A stretch of 64,000 bases of DNA from Epiperipatus broadwayi (GCA_028023455.1 JAQFVV010006449.1:540812-604811), one strand, 5' to 3'. Shown: positions 37,016 through 50,589, counted from the first letter of the stretch. Made by a program: numbers and translations. The notes: generated from the sequence alone by a model not told the origin.

Positions 37016-39060
37016 GGAGAAATAAGTCCAATATCTCTGTTTGTGAAAGACATTTATTGCTATCTGGGAATCCTTACATGATACCATCATGGCATTTCTG
37101 CTGAAGCAGTTTTTTAAATATATATAAAGTTTCCACAATAAACTTAATAGTTTCCTGATGGAACAATGGCAAAAATTTGATACCATCAATTTCTTTACTC
37201 TCTTTCTTATCATGCATCTGTAAAATGGTATTGTAAAAAGGATCCCTAACTTATTTTCATTAAGAGGTCATGTCAATTGCTCAAAATAATTAATTGAAAT
37301 CCCATGATTGTGTGACATAATCAGAAAAAAAATTACATATACATTAAAAATGTACTGTGCTAATATAATTTAATAAAAAGTCTCCTCCTGGATCATGTAG
37401 CTATTTATCGAGCCTAATCATTGCAGTGCCATAATCAGGGGAATACATTAATCACAGATGCATGCATAATTCATGGAACAACACACAGCTACTTCAAGGT
37501 CTTGACAGTTGTGTTCCAGTTCTTGAAGTCTACCTGTCTGAACCAAATAATGTAGTGGTCTGTCACCATGATCCTATTTAAAAGAAAGCATAGCAAGGTG
37601 TAATACACAATAGTATTTAGTAAAAACATTCATAACACATATATAATACTAATATATTTAAGACAATTAAAAATATAACTAAATCTAAAATTCTTCATAT
37701 GGCAAAAACTGCATTGACCCAGTTCTCAAATTAGCATATCTTATCATGCTAAGAGGGTCTCATTAAGAGCATTGCAGTTTTAATAAATGGAATCTGTATA
37801 TATTCCTTTATAATTAACTAGGTTAATGAAAAGCATAATTTGGGATTTTATTAATAATTACAAATATGCTTGTTATATCATCTCTGGCCATTATTTAACT
37901 AATACATAATAATTACATTTTTTTTCTAACAAGTTAATACATAACAGCTTATGTAAAAATATATGTATATATAACAATAAAATTGCAGTGATCTGTTGTT
38001 ATATGGATCAGAATACATTTCAATGCAGTGATTTATGTTTTCTAAAAAGCAATGAAACATTTTACAGGAGAGCTTTTAATCATCTATTTCCAATGATTTA
38101 TAATGATTCTTTCTGCATTGAAATGATGACATAGCTTATTAGATAAATTTAAAATAGAAATCAAATAATTAATAAAATTTAGGCATGGCCACAGATTATA
38201 GAAAATATTCAATTAATAAGTCATTTAATTATTGCAATTTTAGAAACTTCATTTAAAGTTAGATTAATAGGCAAGCTTTTATGGTTATATTTAAATATGT
38301 ATTTCAAATAAAGATTTAATTAATTAAGAATTATTACTTTATGAAGGTCCATAATTAGATACTTAAATTATTTTAAGTTTAAAAGATTTGTAGAGCTCTG
38401 CTGTGATAATATTACCAATTTCTTCCAAAGGCTGAACTGTCTGGCATTTGTAGTGGGCACTGTTGCATTTCTAGATAAGTTACTTTTCCTCAATGTCTTC
38501 ATGGCAGCTGATGGTATAGAGCTATTCAATCTTGGCCATGATGATGTTTGCTAGTCAGCCTGCAGGATGAGTCAAAGTCACCATTCTTCTAAAGAAAGAT
38601 AGTATGTGGAGGCTTCTTAGACACCTATGTTAAATTTTGAATGGACATAGTTCCTGATGGCAACAGCTTAGATTCTTTTTCAAAAGATATATTTACTGCC
38701 AAAAATTGGGGGTTTATATATTAGACTTCTGATCACCCTCCTGTATTTGGCTATAAGCCAGCTTTTACACTGTATTATCTTCTTTCCATTTTTTTAATTT
38801 TAATCTTTAAATTCAACATTCTTTTGTTAAACTTTTAAATTTAACATTTACATCTCAGTAAAAACAAAAGTGATTCCGTAGCAAATAAAAAATATTGTTG
38901 CATGAGTGCATTTGCCTGACCAAGGTGTACTTTAAAATGTGTTATTTTAAGTTTTATATTTGACCTCCATGCAAATGTAAAGCAGGTGCATGTCATATGA
39001 TCCTTTTACTAAGAACTATTTCATATATTTAGAAACTAAATAATTTTTCCATAAACATTT

Positions 39061-39064
<4 letters not shown>
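37016..39064. other. no gene recognised; possible LINE endonuclease trace
   Basis: On minus, about 37565-37450 yields SDRPLHYLVQTGRLQELEHN, which resembles the GRLQELE stretch near the N-terminus of RTE endonucleases in this window, but it is too short to be sure. The block 38390-38760 has higher GC and may be an old element. The remainder is AT-rich. Confidence 0.3.
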
Positions 39065-39097
<33 letters not shown>

Positions 39098-39113
39098 GTT
39101 TATGCAAATATGT

Positions 39114-39145
<32 letters not shown>
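39065..39145. repeat. two (TA)n tracts
   Basis: TA tracts at about 39065-39095 and 39116-39145 are separated by 20 bp. Confidence 0.95.
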
Positions 39146-39147
<2 letters not shown>

Positions 39148-39215
39148 AAACAGTTGACCTTAGTTCAAGATTGGGTTTCATGGTTCTACCACAACCCACA
39201 AGTCATCATGTTCCT
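39145..39215 (-). repeat. short dispersed repeat next to (TA)n, second copy
   Basis: Reverse-complement match to 23730-23835 (AACCCAATCTTGAACTAAGG type phrase), again directly beside a TA tract. Confidence 0.45.
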
Positions 39216-39369
39216 TTTTTTGTTGTTGTTGTAAAATCTTTATAAACCATATGTATATTTCTAAGAAGTTTCTATGAGATTTATAAAAACAAATCTGAAA
39301 TAATTTTTTTTAATTATTTTAAATATTAGCTTTTATAGATGTGACTCAGATATATGTATATGACAGGAG

Positions 39370-39371
<2 letters not shown>

Positions 39372-39458
<87 letters not shown>
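39372..39458. repeat. (TA)n microsatellite
   Basis: About 87 bp of uninterrupted TA. Confidence 0.97.
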
Positions 39459-39462
<4 letters not shown>

Positions 39463-41045
39463 TTGTCTTTTAAAATTGTATCTTTTATTCTTATTTTTAT
39501 TTTAATATTGTACTTATATTTTTTTTATATAAAACTACATATAAATTCAAGATAACTGTCTAAAAATAATTAAAGGGGTGGGAAGTTTGTTTCGTGATTT
39601 TAAAAATAGGGAATTTGTGAATTAAAGTTAAAAAACAGTAAAATCTAAAACAAAGCTAATGTATTTTAGTTAGCTCTTAACATTTTTTGTCAAATCCATT
39701 TCCAAACAGAAAATTGATTTGTATTGATTTTAGACAGTTATCTCATGACTGCATCCCTACTAACAATAGGGTAAAGTCTCTTCTAAATTAATGATTTATT
39801 AGAGCCAGGAAATCTAATTAAAATAAACATTCTCTGAGGGACTAAAAACTGACATAAATAGGGCTAAAAATCTATTATGTCAGAGTTTGGTCAATCATTA
39901 TTAGATTTCATGTCCATTGAAATTTTGAGAACCTAATCCACCTTTCCCTCTAACATCAGCCTGATTCATGCCAAGATGTAGATCGTATCATTCAAGAATG
40001 TCACCTGCCATAGAAGATCGCTCAATACTTCATGGAATCCTCAGGTAACCAGCCCAAAGATAGTATATTCGCACTATCCAATTCTTATTAGTATTTTAAT
40101 TTATAAACAAATGTTTTTCTTATGTTTAATTTTATTAAAAGCTCGCTAATCTTTTTTGTATCAATTCTTGGCTATCCAAAATAATTGTTCATCCAACTCA
40201 TGCTTCTTATTATTTCTCTAATTTAGTGCAGTTATGATTTAATTTTAATAATATTTTTCAATTAATTTTATTTGGAAATGCCAATCAAATATAGTCTTAC
40301 AAACTTCTATTAAAAAGGAAGGGGTGAATTAATGGAATCTGGTTATTTATTTTAAATACCTCATAAGATTGGGTTTGTATTTTAAATGAATACCTGTTTT
40401 TTTTAAACTAATTCTTTTATTGTAAATTTATACAAAATGTATAAATACTTTTGCAATCTGGGGTGGATATTGGTGTCTGTTAGTTTTATTAATTTCTTAT
40501 TGATCATCATAAAGGCTGGCAACTTAATTTGTTTTGTAATTTGCACTACAAAGTGTGTGAATTTTAGTTTTGTTTCTTATGTTAAAATATTGATTCAAGA
40601 GGGGGGGGGAATGCATGCTTCATTAATGAATGTTTAAATTATGATCAATGATTGTAGATTATATGGGTCATTATTTTAGCATATCATTACATATATGTTA
40701 AACTATTGAAGGCTTTTTTTTAATATTTAAATTTAGTGATTTTATATTATTATGATAGCGTTGCTAGCATATGTCCAATTATTCATGAGCCACATAAGGC
40801 TTCAATATGATTTGCCTGTAGCTCACTCCAGGGAGTCATGATCCTCATCATTCATCATTCTTCCCCAAGTATATATTTATATACTGCTTTGAATTGCCTG
40901 TACCTCACTGCAGGGATTTAAACCTTTGTCATTAGCATTCTCATTCTAATAAAAGTCAACATTTACTTCTAGAACATGCAGGTTAGAGCAGATGAAGCAA
41001 TGTATGGGTACGCCATGGACTTGCACATAGAATCGTCCTACCTAC
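39459..41045. other. no gene recognised
   Basis: Mostly AT-rich. A short near-duplicate (TTGCCTGTA(G/C)CTCACT(C/G)CAGGGA) occurs at about 40820 and 40897. The stretch 39920-40065 has balanced composition but no readable domain. Confidence 0.4.
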
Positions 41046-41190
41046 CTTTTTTCCTGTACGACTTTAGCATGGAGCTGGCATGTACCATCTTTAAAGAAAA
41101 TTGGAGAATGACCTTGTCCTGGACAAGTGTGCCATTTCTTTTCGCTGATATTATGACAGCATCGCCATTTTTTACAGTTAGTTTTCCAGC
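41046..41190 (-). CDS. candidate internal exon of an unknown gene
   Basis: This is an island of clearly higher GC. On the minus strand it is preceded by TTATTTTGTTAAACAG (good acceptor, AG at 41192-41191) and followed by AAAAAAG|GTAGGT (good donor at 41045-41044). The 145 bp between are open in two frames; the one starting with a full codon reads AGKLTVKNGDAVIISAKRNG and ends near SSMLKSYRKK. I recognise no family. The plus strand is also open here (40976-41206), but without comparable splice signals. The paired splice sites and composition shift are the support; it could still be part of an unidentified repeat. Confidence 0.42.
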
Positions 41191-41639
41191 CTGTTTAACA
41201 AAATAAATCTTAATGATATGTGATAATAAAAGTTTTTTTTTTCTTTTTTATCATTTTCCATTGGAGTTTAAATCCAACCTCTCATGAAGCTGTCCTCCCC
41301 TTTTATTGAAATAATCCATTCTCACAATTATAGAGTTTTCGCTATATCTTACTGTTAAATGCTGAAAATGTAAAAGAAATAATGTTTTAGTCTGCTGATC
41401 AAAATGGATCATCATTTTAATTGTTATCAATCAAACACCTAAATAAAAAGAAACTTATGTATTGAAATTGTCTAATCAGCGAAACTCTATTGTAACTTTA
41501 TAAATATATTTTTTATGTATAAAACGTCCACCAAACCACTCAGATAAAACATTTTCTGTAACTGCCACACTAAATTAATATTTGTCAAAATACAATAATT
41601 GTAACAATTTTCTTAAATGGGTGTATTAAAAATAAAGTT
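41191..41639. other. AT-rich spacer, no gene seen
   Basis: Lies between the candidate exon and LINE copy B. Nothing recognisable. Confidence 0.45.
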
Positions 41640-43835
41640 TTACAAATGTCATCATCATCAACCATTATCAATCCACAGCTGGATGAAGGTCTCTCCAAGT
41701 TCAAGCCATCTTTTCTGATCACATCACCTCTGAACACTTTCTTATTTCATACATCTGTCTCACATGTGGTCTTTTCTGGGTCTTTTACAGTCTCTTGGCT
41801 CCCATTTAAAATTTCAATTGTCCATCTATTATCATCTCGCCCAACTCCACTTCAGTCTTTTAATTTTTTCAAGATCAGTAACACCTGTTTGTTCTCTTAC
41901 CCATACATTGCATTTTGATACTCTTCTTGTAACTCCCAACATGCATCTCTCCATACTCCTTGGAGTGTTTTGAAGTCTATGTGTTGCTCTTCTATTAAGT
42001 GTCCAAGTCTCAGATCCATAAGTAAGAACTGGCAAAAAACATTTATTAAAATCCTTCCTTTTCAAACACATAGGCAAATTTCCTTTTAGTATCAAGTTAT
42101 TTCTACCAGAAGCACTCCAACCAACTTTAATTCTATGATTAACTTTATCCATTATGTTTCCATCTGTTTTAATAATCAGACCAAGGTATTTGTAACTGTT
42201 AACTTCTAATTCATCATAATCAATCTTTATTTTCATATTTTGAGAAAATCTATTAAACTTTGCTTTAGTCTTTTTAACATTTATCTTTAGGCCTACTTTC
42301 ATCTGATAATTCCTGCAACATTTCCTGTAACTCTAAAGCATTATTTTCAAAAAGAACTACATCAACTGCAAAATCTAAATGACTTAAATAATCTCCATTT
42401 ACTTTCACTCCTTTAGCTTCCCATTTTAATCCACAAAATACTTCTTGCTGCACTGCTGTAAAAAGTTTTGGAGATATGAAGTCACCCTGTCTTACACCCT
42501 TCTCATTGTTGACTTTTCTACTATCATTATGTAATCTAATTGTTGTTGTTGCATTTTTATAAATATTCTTTAAAATATTACAATATCCTGGATCTATACC
42601 TTGATGATCCAATGTTTTAATCACTGAAGAAATGTTTATAGAATCAAATGCCTTTTCATAATCTACAAATCCCAAGCATAATGGCAACTCATATTCATTT
42701 GTTCTTTTTATAACTTCTCTCAAGACTTGGATATGATCTACTGTACTAAAACCACTTTTAAATTCAGATTGTTCTCTTGGTTGGTGGAAGTCGAGTGTTC
42801 TCTGTAGACGAGTTGTAATTATCTTAGTAAAAGTTTTGTATAAAACTGATAAAAGACTGATAGGTCTGTAATTTCTAATATCTTCTTTATCACCTTTTTT
42901 AAATATTAATATTAATACTGCATTCTTCCAATCATCTGGTACATCTTTATCATTTAGACATTTGGAATATAACTTTGCTAAAAATATTTCTATTTCTTCA
43001 CCTGCTTCTTTTAATATATCAATTACAATTCCATCATTACCTGGAACCTTTCCTTTCTTCATAAATTTAATTGCATGTCTCACTTCCTCATTTAAAATTC
43101 CTGGAAATTCAAAAGATATAATAGGTATAGAAGGTATTTGTTCTTTATTATTATGTAATTCTTGATAATAGTCTTCTACACATTTTATGATGTCATCTCT
43201 CTTTTTAGTAATAATGCCATCTTTTTTTCTTAATGCAGATATAAATTTCCTACCAATACCAAAATGCTGTTTTACACTCTTTAGACTTTTATTCTCTTCT
43301 ACAGCTTTCCTTGCTAGTTCACAATTATACTTTCTTATATCATTTTCAACTCTTTTCCGCACCATTTTACAAAATTTGAGATATTCAATCCTTTTTAATG
43401 CATCATTTTTGTATATCTTCATATTCCTTCTTTTCTTCATAAATTTTTTAGTCTTAGTAAAAATTTTATTAGTCTATTGCTGCTTTTTTCTACCAGCTAT
43501 CTTTGTTGCAGTTTTTAAAAGTGCATCAGTTATTTTCCTATTAATTTCATTCAAATCTGAATCATGTTCAAAATCTACTAATACTTGAAACCGATTTGTA
43601 AGTTCTAATTTAAATTCATTAGAATGTTTATGAAAATTAGAAATATCAACTGTAAATATTGTTTTTCTTAATAATTTTTGTCTCTCTAGTTTTGCATTAA
43701 CACGTATTTACATCTTACTAATTGATGATCACTTCCTGTGTTAAATTTATTAAGAACATTACAATCTTGAAATAAGTATTTTCTGTTAGTCAAAATATAA
43801 TCCAATTTTGCTGTACCTTCATTTCGAAGCGTAGA
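41640..43835 (-). mobile_element. RTE-type LINE, copy B (5'-truncated)
   Basis: On minus, the copy starts near 43835 inside the endonuclease C-terminus and runs to the 3' end near 41640, where it ends in TGATGATGATGA, a short simple-repeat tail common for RTE elements. The RT is open over 43440-42274 (388 aa) with RNYRPISLLSVLYK, VDYEKAFDS and GVRQGDFISPKLF. The catalytic block reads FAVD instead of FADD, so it has lost an essential Asp. The C-terminal part (42302-41832) is in another frame, overlapping by 29 bases, with SETWTLNRRATHRLQ and CMLGVTRR. 5' truncation is typical of LINE integration. Confidence 0.9.
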
Positions 43836-44014
43836 GTTGATTATATATATAAAACTAATCTTGAATTCTGTTCAAAATAAATATTTCTATTTTAAACTTT
43901 AATCTAGTTGTTCAGATCTCCTTATTAATATTTATATTTATGTATATGTTTAATTTGATATCTTGGGTTCACTCAATCTCTCATCATCATCATCATCAGT
44001 TCAGTTCTCATGTA
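43836..44014. other. short AT-rich spacer
   Basis: Includes a CATCATCATCATCATCA run at about 43983-43998. No gene. Confidence 0.4.
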
Positions 44015-44226
44015 AATCGTTGTAGCACCGGGATGGGATATAATGAATTTATGCAGTATCACCATAGGTGTTGTTCATACTGTTATAGATTTGGGGAATG
44101 GGCAAATAGGTTAGAATTCATGATTGCTCTTGACCTGTGTATCTCGGGCATGATTGGATTTGGGGTACTTTTGCTTAGATTCTAAATCTTGTTGTATGGA
44201 CATACATTTTTGACCGGTACAATATA
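44015..44226 (+). repeat. dispersed repeat, GACCGGTACAATATA family, copy 2
   Basis: Partner of 14958-15178. It ends TTTGACCGGTACAATATATA and runs into TA repeats. Confidence 0.65.
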
Positions 44227-44272
44227 TATATATATATAAATATATAAATATGTTGTTCACCCATGGAATTGA

Positions 44273-44276
<4 letters not shown>

Positions 44277-44327
<51 letters not shown>
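44277..44327. repeat. (TA)n(TG)n microsatellite
   Basis: About 27 bp of TA followed by 24 bp of TG. Confidence 0.96.
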
Positions 44328-45835
44328 ATGTTAGAAGGAGGGAAGATTAAATTTATACATATCCACTATATAAAATTAAAGCTTTATCAATGTATATGTG
44401 ATGTAACGATACTAAATCAGTTTCATGTCACAGCTTCTTCACATATACATAAGTGTGTTCATACATATTTAATGATTTTTACACAGAAATGTGTTTAATT
44501 TAACATATAAAATCTTCTTAGATATATGTACTATACATAGTTATACATGAATGTACATGGGTATACATGTATATATGTGTAATTGGCAGAGTTTAAACCT
44601 AGAATAATTATTACTATAGGACATAGTAGGTGAAACAGGATATGTGCCAATATATACCATTTTAGCTTAAAAGTATGTATAAATTCCAAAGAAAAGTAAC
44701 AATTAATATGAAAAACAAAGAGATAATATAGAACACATTTTGATAAGGTAAAATGTGGTGTTAAAAAAACAATACTCATATTTATTTTAAACAGCTAACA
44801 TTGAAAAACAAATGTAAATCATTGCACGACACTTAAAACACCAACAAGTAAAACCTATGCAAGAAGTCATATTAGTACCGTATAGCTTATGAAAAGAATA
44901 TTTGAAACATAACTAGATATTTATTTTAAAAAACAACAACAGCTGAGAATTAAAAAACAGAAAAATGTCAAGGAAGGCAGATTTTAATTACAAATTTAAG
45001 TTACAACTGAAACAAATGCAAAAAATTACTGGAAATATTTAAAAGCAGGCATTTGTTATAATATTCATTGCAAAAAAATAATGTTAACTGGAATACAGTT
45101 ATTTTTCATTGTGTTTAAATTTAATTGTCTTGTATATTTTCTTTGAAAAAATGCTTTGTATGTAGTCGGAATATGCACATTAATTTAAATAAAAACAATG
45201 TGAACCAATGATTTAAACATATATACATAAATAGAAACTTCTGGCAGAAGAAAATCAATTATATTAGCTTACTATCTGTTAAAATAACAATGGATGTTAT
45301 TTACATTATAAATATGAACAGTGGTCATAAATATTTTATTTTACATTCAACATTTAATTTTTTTTCAGGTTTAACAAAATTACACTTTCTAATAGTAGAA
45401 GTTGGTTTTAATTCAATATACAAAAATCCAAAAAAATAGGATTATATATCCTTTCTTTTATTTTATAAATTATACATAGGTATAAATAGACTAGATTCTG
45501 AAATATATATATATACTTTGAATTGTAGAGATTGTTTGTATTCCGTATACAAAAATCTAAAGAAAAAGTATCATTTTACCATCTCTTTTGATTGTTTTAT
45601 ACGTATACACAAGTATAAATACAGTCCAAGTTCATGTTCTATTAAACTAGTAAAAAAAACAGGTAAGATTATATATGTATTCTGATAAGGAGGAATTCTC
45701 TAATAATTTGATGAACAATATTTTCTTTAATAACATTTAACAATATTTAAAAAAGTGTTTAATAAAAGAGAATAACTTTTTTTTCTGTCGTCTTCTTATA
45801 GCATTTTTGTAGAAATCACAATATATTTAGTATAT
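44328..45835. other. no gene recognised
   Basis: AT-rich. A phrase ATA(C/T)ACAAAAATC(C/T)AA followed by a GATT-rich stretch and a run ending in TATAAATA occurs at about 45417-45490 and 45548-45620, a loose tandem duplication of about 130 bp. Confidence 0.4.
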
Positions 45836-46250
45836 AGGAGTTTGAACTCATAATTCCACACGATCCTCAACCATTTGTGCTATCTCATAACGCTGATACA
45901 CTTGATCACACACATATCGAAAAGATAAATAATCATTAATATTGGTATTTCATGCTAAATCAGCACTCGTCTCTTGGTCCAGATTATCATCTCCACACTT
46001 GTACACAATCAAAGCTCAACTTATATTAAGATAATCAGTCTTCACAGTCCAGCTTCAAACCACTCCACCGCCTAACTCTTCAGCCGTCCATTTCATTGAA
46101 AATCTGATGATGGAACGCTCAAAGTTCACCTTAGTAGCAAGCTTCTCATTCTACTCATGTTCACCACAAGTCACTCTGACCCCACATGTACAGGACATAA
46201 TCCATTTACTTACATATACGAGTGATGGGCAGACGTTAAAGCATTATATA
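45836..46250 (+). repeat. dispersed ~420 bp repeat, copy 2
   Basis: It aligns with 33830-34260: TTGAACTCATAATTCC at the start, TTGGTCCAGATTATCATC and TATATTAAGATAATC in the middle, and CACATGTACAGGACATAATCC near the end. No coding potential. Confidence 0.65.
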
Positions 46251-46419
46251 TAAGCCTGCACTGTAGGGGAAAAAATCATAATTCAAAATATATTTAGTAA
46301 TAAAATAATAACATGAATGCTGGGTGCTAGTTAATTAAATCTTTACCAAAGACATAATATAGTTGTAATGTCTCATTGTTTTGTATATTATTTTTTGTAA
46401 TTGTTTTGTATATGTATAA

Positions 46420-49025
46420 TTTTCAATCATCCATCCGATGGACGATAAAAGTTTCTTCAAGTTTAATCCATATTGCCTCACTTCTATTCTGTGTTCTACT
46501 TGTTATAACGTCACATTTTTTATTTCATATTTTCATCTCACATGTTGTTCATTTTAATTCTTTTATTAACCCTAAAAATTTAATTACAGTTTCCAACTAT
46601 CCATCTATGATCATTGGGTTTAGAAGTATAGAAAATCCTACTCCATTTCAGACTTAAATATTTGAATGATGATAGTAACACCTGTTTCTTCTTTCACCAT
46701 TATATTTTGTTTTCCATCTTTTCTTATTAGTCACAACATGCATCTCTCTATATGTTATTGAGTGATTTGAAGTCTCTGTATTGCTCTTCTGTTATGTCCA
46801 GGTCTTAAATATATTGATAAGTAAGAACTGGTAAAACTCATTTATTAAACACCTTCTGCTCAAACATATACACATATTTCATTTTTAATATTATTTCTAT
46901 CCAAGGCACACCACCAAGTTTAATTCTCACATTAATTATGTCCCTAAGGTTTCCATTCTGTAGTAATAATGTGACCAAGGTAATTGTAGGTCTTAATATC
47001 TTCTAACTATTCATTATCAAACATTACTTTTTTTTTACTTTTGACAACATTCATTGAACACTAGAATAATATTTTCATATTTACCTTTAATATTACATTT
47101 TACTTCCATTGTTAACGTTTTCAACATTTTCTGAAGCTGTCAAACATTATTTTCAAAAACAATTACATTACCTGCAAAATCTAAATGACTTAAATAATCT
47201 GCATTCATTTTAATCCCTCGGCTTCTCATTTTAATTCACAAAATAGTGTTTGTAAAACGGCTGTAAAGTATTTGAGGTATAAAGTTTTTCTGCTGTATAT
47301 CTTGCACAATGTTTATTTTCCTATTATCATTATGCAATCTAAAACACCATTATAGCAACCCTTTTATAGATATAATTGTTATCGAGCGTATATACTTTTT
47401 ATAAACCTGGTCAATAATTGTTTTGCCTTGTAACATTGAACATTTTGTAATCCCCAACGGGTAAATAGACCCGAATTTTTTTGTAATCTTTTAACAAATA
47501 AAATTTACTCTTGAAAGATTATAGAATCTAATTGTTGTTGTTGCATTTTTATAAATATTCTTTCGAAGAGATGATATTCTGGATACACTTTGATGATCCA
47601 ACTGAAGAAATGTTTATAGAATAAATTGCCTTGTCATAAACTACAAATCCAAAGTATAATGACAGCTTGTATTCATGGGACCTTTATAAAACTTCTCTCA
47701 ATATTTGAATAGGATTCACTGCTCTAAAATCTCTTTTAAATTCAGCTTATTCTTTTGTATGATGAAAATATAAAGTTCTCTATAGACGAATTGAAATTAT
47801 CTTAATAAAAATATTGTATATAAATGACAAAGACTGATAGGTCTGTAATTTAAATATATTTTTTATTAAAAATGTAAATATTAATACATCATTTCGATCA
47901 TCTGGTGCACCTTTACTAATTCACAATTATACTTTCTTATATCATTCATTGTCAATCCACCCCCTCCGAAATTACATCACAAAATTCAATTCATAGTAGT
48001 CAATTATCTTACCATATTTTCATATTCCTTCTTTTCTTTATGAGTTTTCTTAGGTCAATGGAAATCTTATAGTCCGTTACTACTTCCTATGCATATTTTA
48101 AAATTCATCAGTTGTTTTCTCTATCGATTTCGTTCAAATCTGAATCTTGTTCAAAATCTGCTAATATTTAAAAGCGATGTGTAAGTTTTAATTTAAATTC
48201 AGTATTTATGAAGATAAGGATTATCAACTGTTAATATTGTTTTTTCTGAATTATTTTTTGTCTAGCTAGCTTTGCATTAATATGTATCTTACAACTAACT
48301 AATCTATGACCACTTCCTGAGTTGAATTTATTAAGAATGTCGCAATCTTGAAATATATATTTTCTGCTACACAAAATATAATCCAATTTTGTTGTACCTA
48401 TATTTGCATGATTCAATGTCCATTTCCGGTTTGTATTTTTTTTTCCAATTAAAAAAAAATAAAAAAACATCATAATATATATTTTTCTTTTTTCGGCATA
48501 TTGCAAATCGATATCGTTTCTCATTTTAAAACCAGTACCAAATTCACTTACATCACATTCATCTTTATCATTTATTACCAATTCTGGCATTAAAGACTCC
48601 CATAATAATTTTAAAATGTTTATTTGCTCTTATCAAAAAGCCTTTTGCTGCTATATAAAAATCTTTTATTTCTTCCTCACAATAAGAACTTGCTGGAGGA
48701 GAAACTCAATTGATGTGCATTTGGTATCTATTACTATGTTGATTAACTAATTTTGTTACACTTTCTGATATACCATCAATCTCCACAAGTTGGTTCTCCC
48801 ACATTTTTTTAGTTATATGAATCCTTCTCCATTTGTATTTCCGAGGTTTATCCAATTTTGAAGAGTAAATGTATGCTTTTAATATCAGTTGTACATTCAC
48901 ATTGTCTTCTATATTTTCAAAGATCAATAATATTCCCCATTTAATATTAAACAGTTCATCTTCAACTTTTTTGCAATTAAATTTTCCTTTGCCATCGAAA
49001 TTACATCACAGTTTAGGTATTCCAA
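46420..49025 (-). mobile_element. RTE-type LINE, copy C (old, internally deleted)
   Basis: This minus-strand copy corresponds from its 3' end (46420) through RT to the endonuclease N-terminus (about 49025) of the copy at 50810-54096, but is much more diverged. About 380 bp between the RT start and the linker is missing near 47913. A 182 bp insert lies at 47343-47524. Only one longer open stretch remains (48590-48231), carrying TTKLDYILCSRKYIFQDCDI from the endonuclease. Confidence 0.82.
47343..47524. mobile_element. 182 bp insertion in LINE copy C with 7 bp target duplication
   Basis: The insert is flanked by AATCTAA at 47336-47342 and 47525-47531. The other LINE copies have a single AATCTAA at this place (for example TATGTAATCTAATTGTTG), which gives the empty site. 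It begins AACACCATTATAGC, ends GAAAGATTATAG, has no obvious terminal inverted repeats and carries AACAAATAAAATTTACTC near its right end. A SINE-like or other short non-autonomous element is likely. Confidence 0.7.
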
Positions 49026-50377
49026 ACTTATGTATTCTTCACTTCCCTGAAGCTGATTACCACGATTTGACATATTGCTGTAGATTAATTAAGCAGTGTA
49101 GCAGTTACAATATATATTTACATAGTTTGTTTGCTATTACATTTTTCTGAAATTATATTTATTTTGGAGTCAAACTGATGAAAAATGGATTCCATTAAGC
49201 AGATATATTTCTGACATTTAAAATTCTATTAGAATGATGTTTCTTGTTATTAAATAAAAAAACTGGGCCATTTTCTTGTGATTAAAAAAGCACATTGTGA
49301 TTTTCTTCACTAAGTTAGAAATCCACTAGACATTTTTTTTTATTTTAAATTTTATTTCTTCTTTTAATCAGGTGCTCAATTTACCGGGATATTTCTAGAA
49401 TTATATTAAATTTGGGACTACCTTCTATTTTCCTATTTACTCTAATCATTTCCTAAATACAAATAACTAATGAAGAATGATTTTGTCTTTAAATATTCAA
49501 AAGAAAATTATAAAACTTGCTTTTAGTTGAATCCTTTTTAAATTATAACATTAATTCATGGATTAAATTTTTTTTTCACACTGTAGCATAGTTGAAAAGA
49601 GGGAGGGGGGTTTCATGATTAGTGTATTTGTCTTTCTTTGTATAAGTAATATAATATTTATTTATGAGCAATTTATGATTATTGCTAATTTGTATTTCAC
49701 CCTAATTTGTACACCACTGTATTATAATACACTTAACAGCATTGCAGCATACGGAAATAGAGATTAACTCTTTGTTTTTGCTGTTGGAACTGCAGATGTT
49801 GTCCTTATTCACAAGGAAACCATAGTGAAAAAAAACATTATTTGGAATGGGGGGGGGGAGGTGACAATTAAATGTGAATTTTTACATATAGATATGCGTC
49901 ACAAGTAAATGCATACTGAAATTCCTTTCTTAATGTTTTAATTAATTAGTTTATTAACAAATATAAGTGTGATAAATAGTATCTATTCTAAATCCATATT
50001 GACTATTAATATCTATTCCAAATGTAATGACTATGAAGATTTAATTTGTGAACATTTTTTTTAGTTCTAAATAATTTCTTCAATTTGGATAAGATTGATA
50101 ATTTTTTGATAAGTGATTTGCTTCGGTTTTGGAAGTTATTGCTTTCAATTACTTAGTGATTTCTTATTTTTATATAATCAAGAGTTTTCCAAGTTATTTC
50201 ACCTTAGGATATTTTTTTTTTCAAACTTGGTTAAAATCTATTTTTATATGTAAATTTGCCCACGCATATTGAGAGTATTACAGATACAATGTATAAACTT
50301 GGATATTGTATTTACATATACATTACTTTTATAATATATAATGACAACGTTTCATGATTTATAATATATAATAGGAT
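49026..50377. other. no gene recognised
   Basis: AT-rich with homopolymer runs, including nine G at about 49849-49857. No motif or repeat was assigned. Confidence 0.45.
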
Positions 50378-50575
50378 ATGTTACCACTTTCTATACTTTG
50401 TCATTTGTGTCTATGCAATGTTTATGAAAGACGAAAACATTTGAAATGTTCTGGCTTTTGTGGTTTAAAGCATTATTTTGATTGTTACAAGGTAAGGGAT
50501 GATAACAATTTTAAAGATGATAATTCTTTTGCTCATGATTTTGTATGTGATTATTATACTAATTGTTATAATTAA
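50378..50575 (+). CDS. small Cys-rich ORF with zinc-finger-like pattern, unknown
   Basis: The 65 aa frame contains CHLCLCNV, HLKCSGFCGLKHYFDC and then an Asp/Asn-rich tail. The spacing C-x2-C ... C-x3-C-x3-H-x3-C resembles half of a PHD or similar zinc-binding fold. ACAAG|GTAAGGG at 50490-50496 is a textbook splice donor, so it could be the end of an exon rather than a complete gene. PHD-like fingers also occur in the first ORF of some LINEs. There is no other support. Confidence 0.3.
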   Translation: MLPLSILCHLCLCNVYERRKHLKCSGFCGLKHYFDCYKVRDDNNFKDDNSFAHDFVCDYYTNCYN

Positions 50576-50589
50576 AATTATGAGATAGA

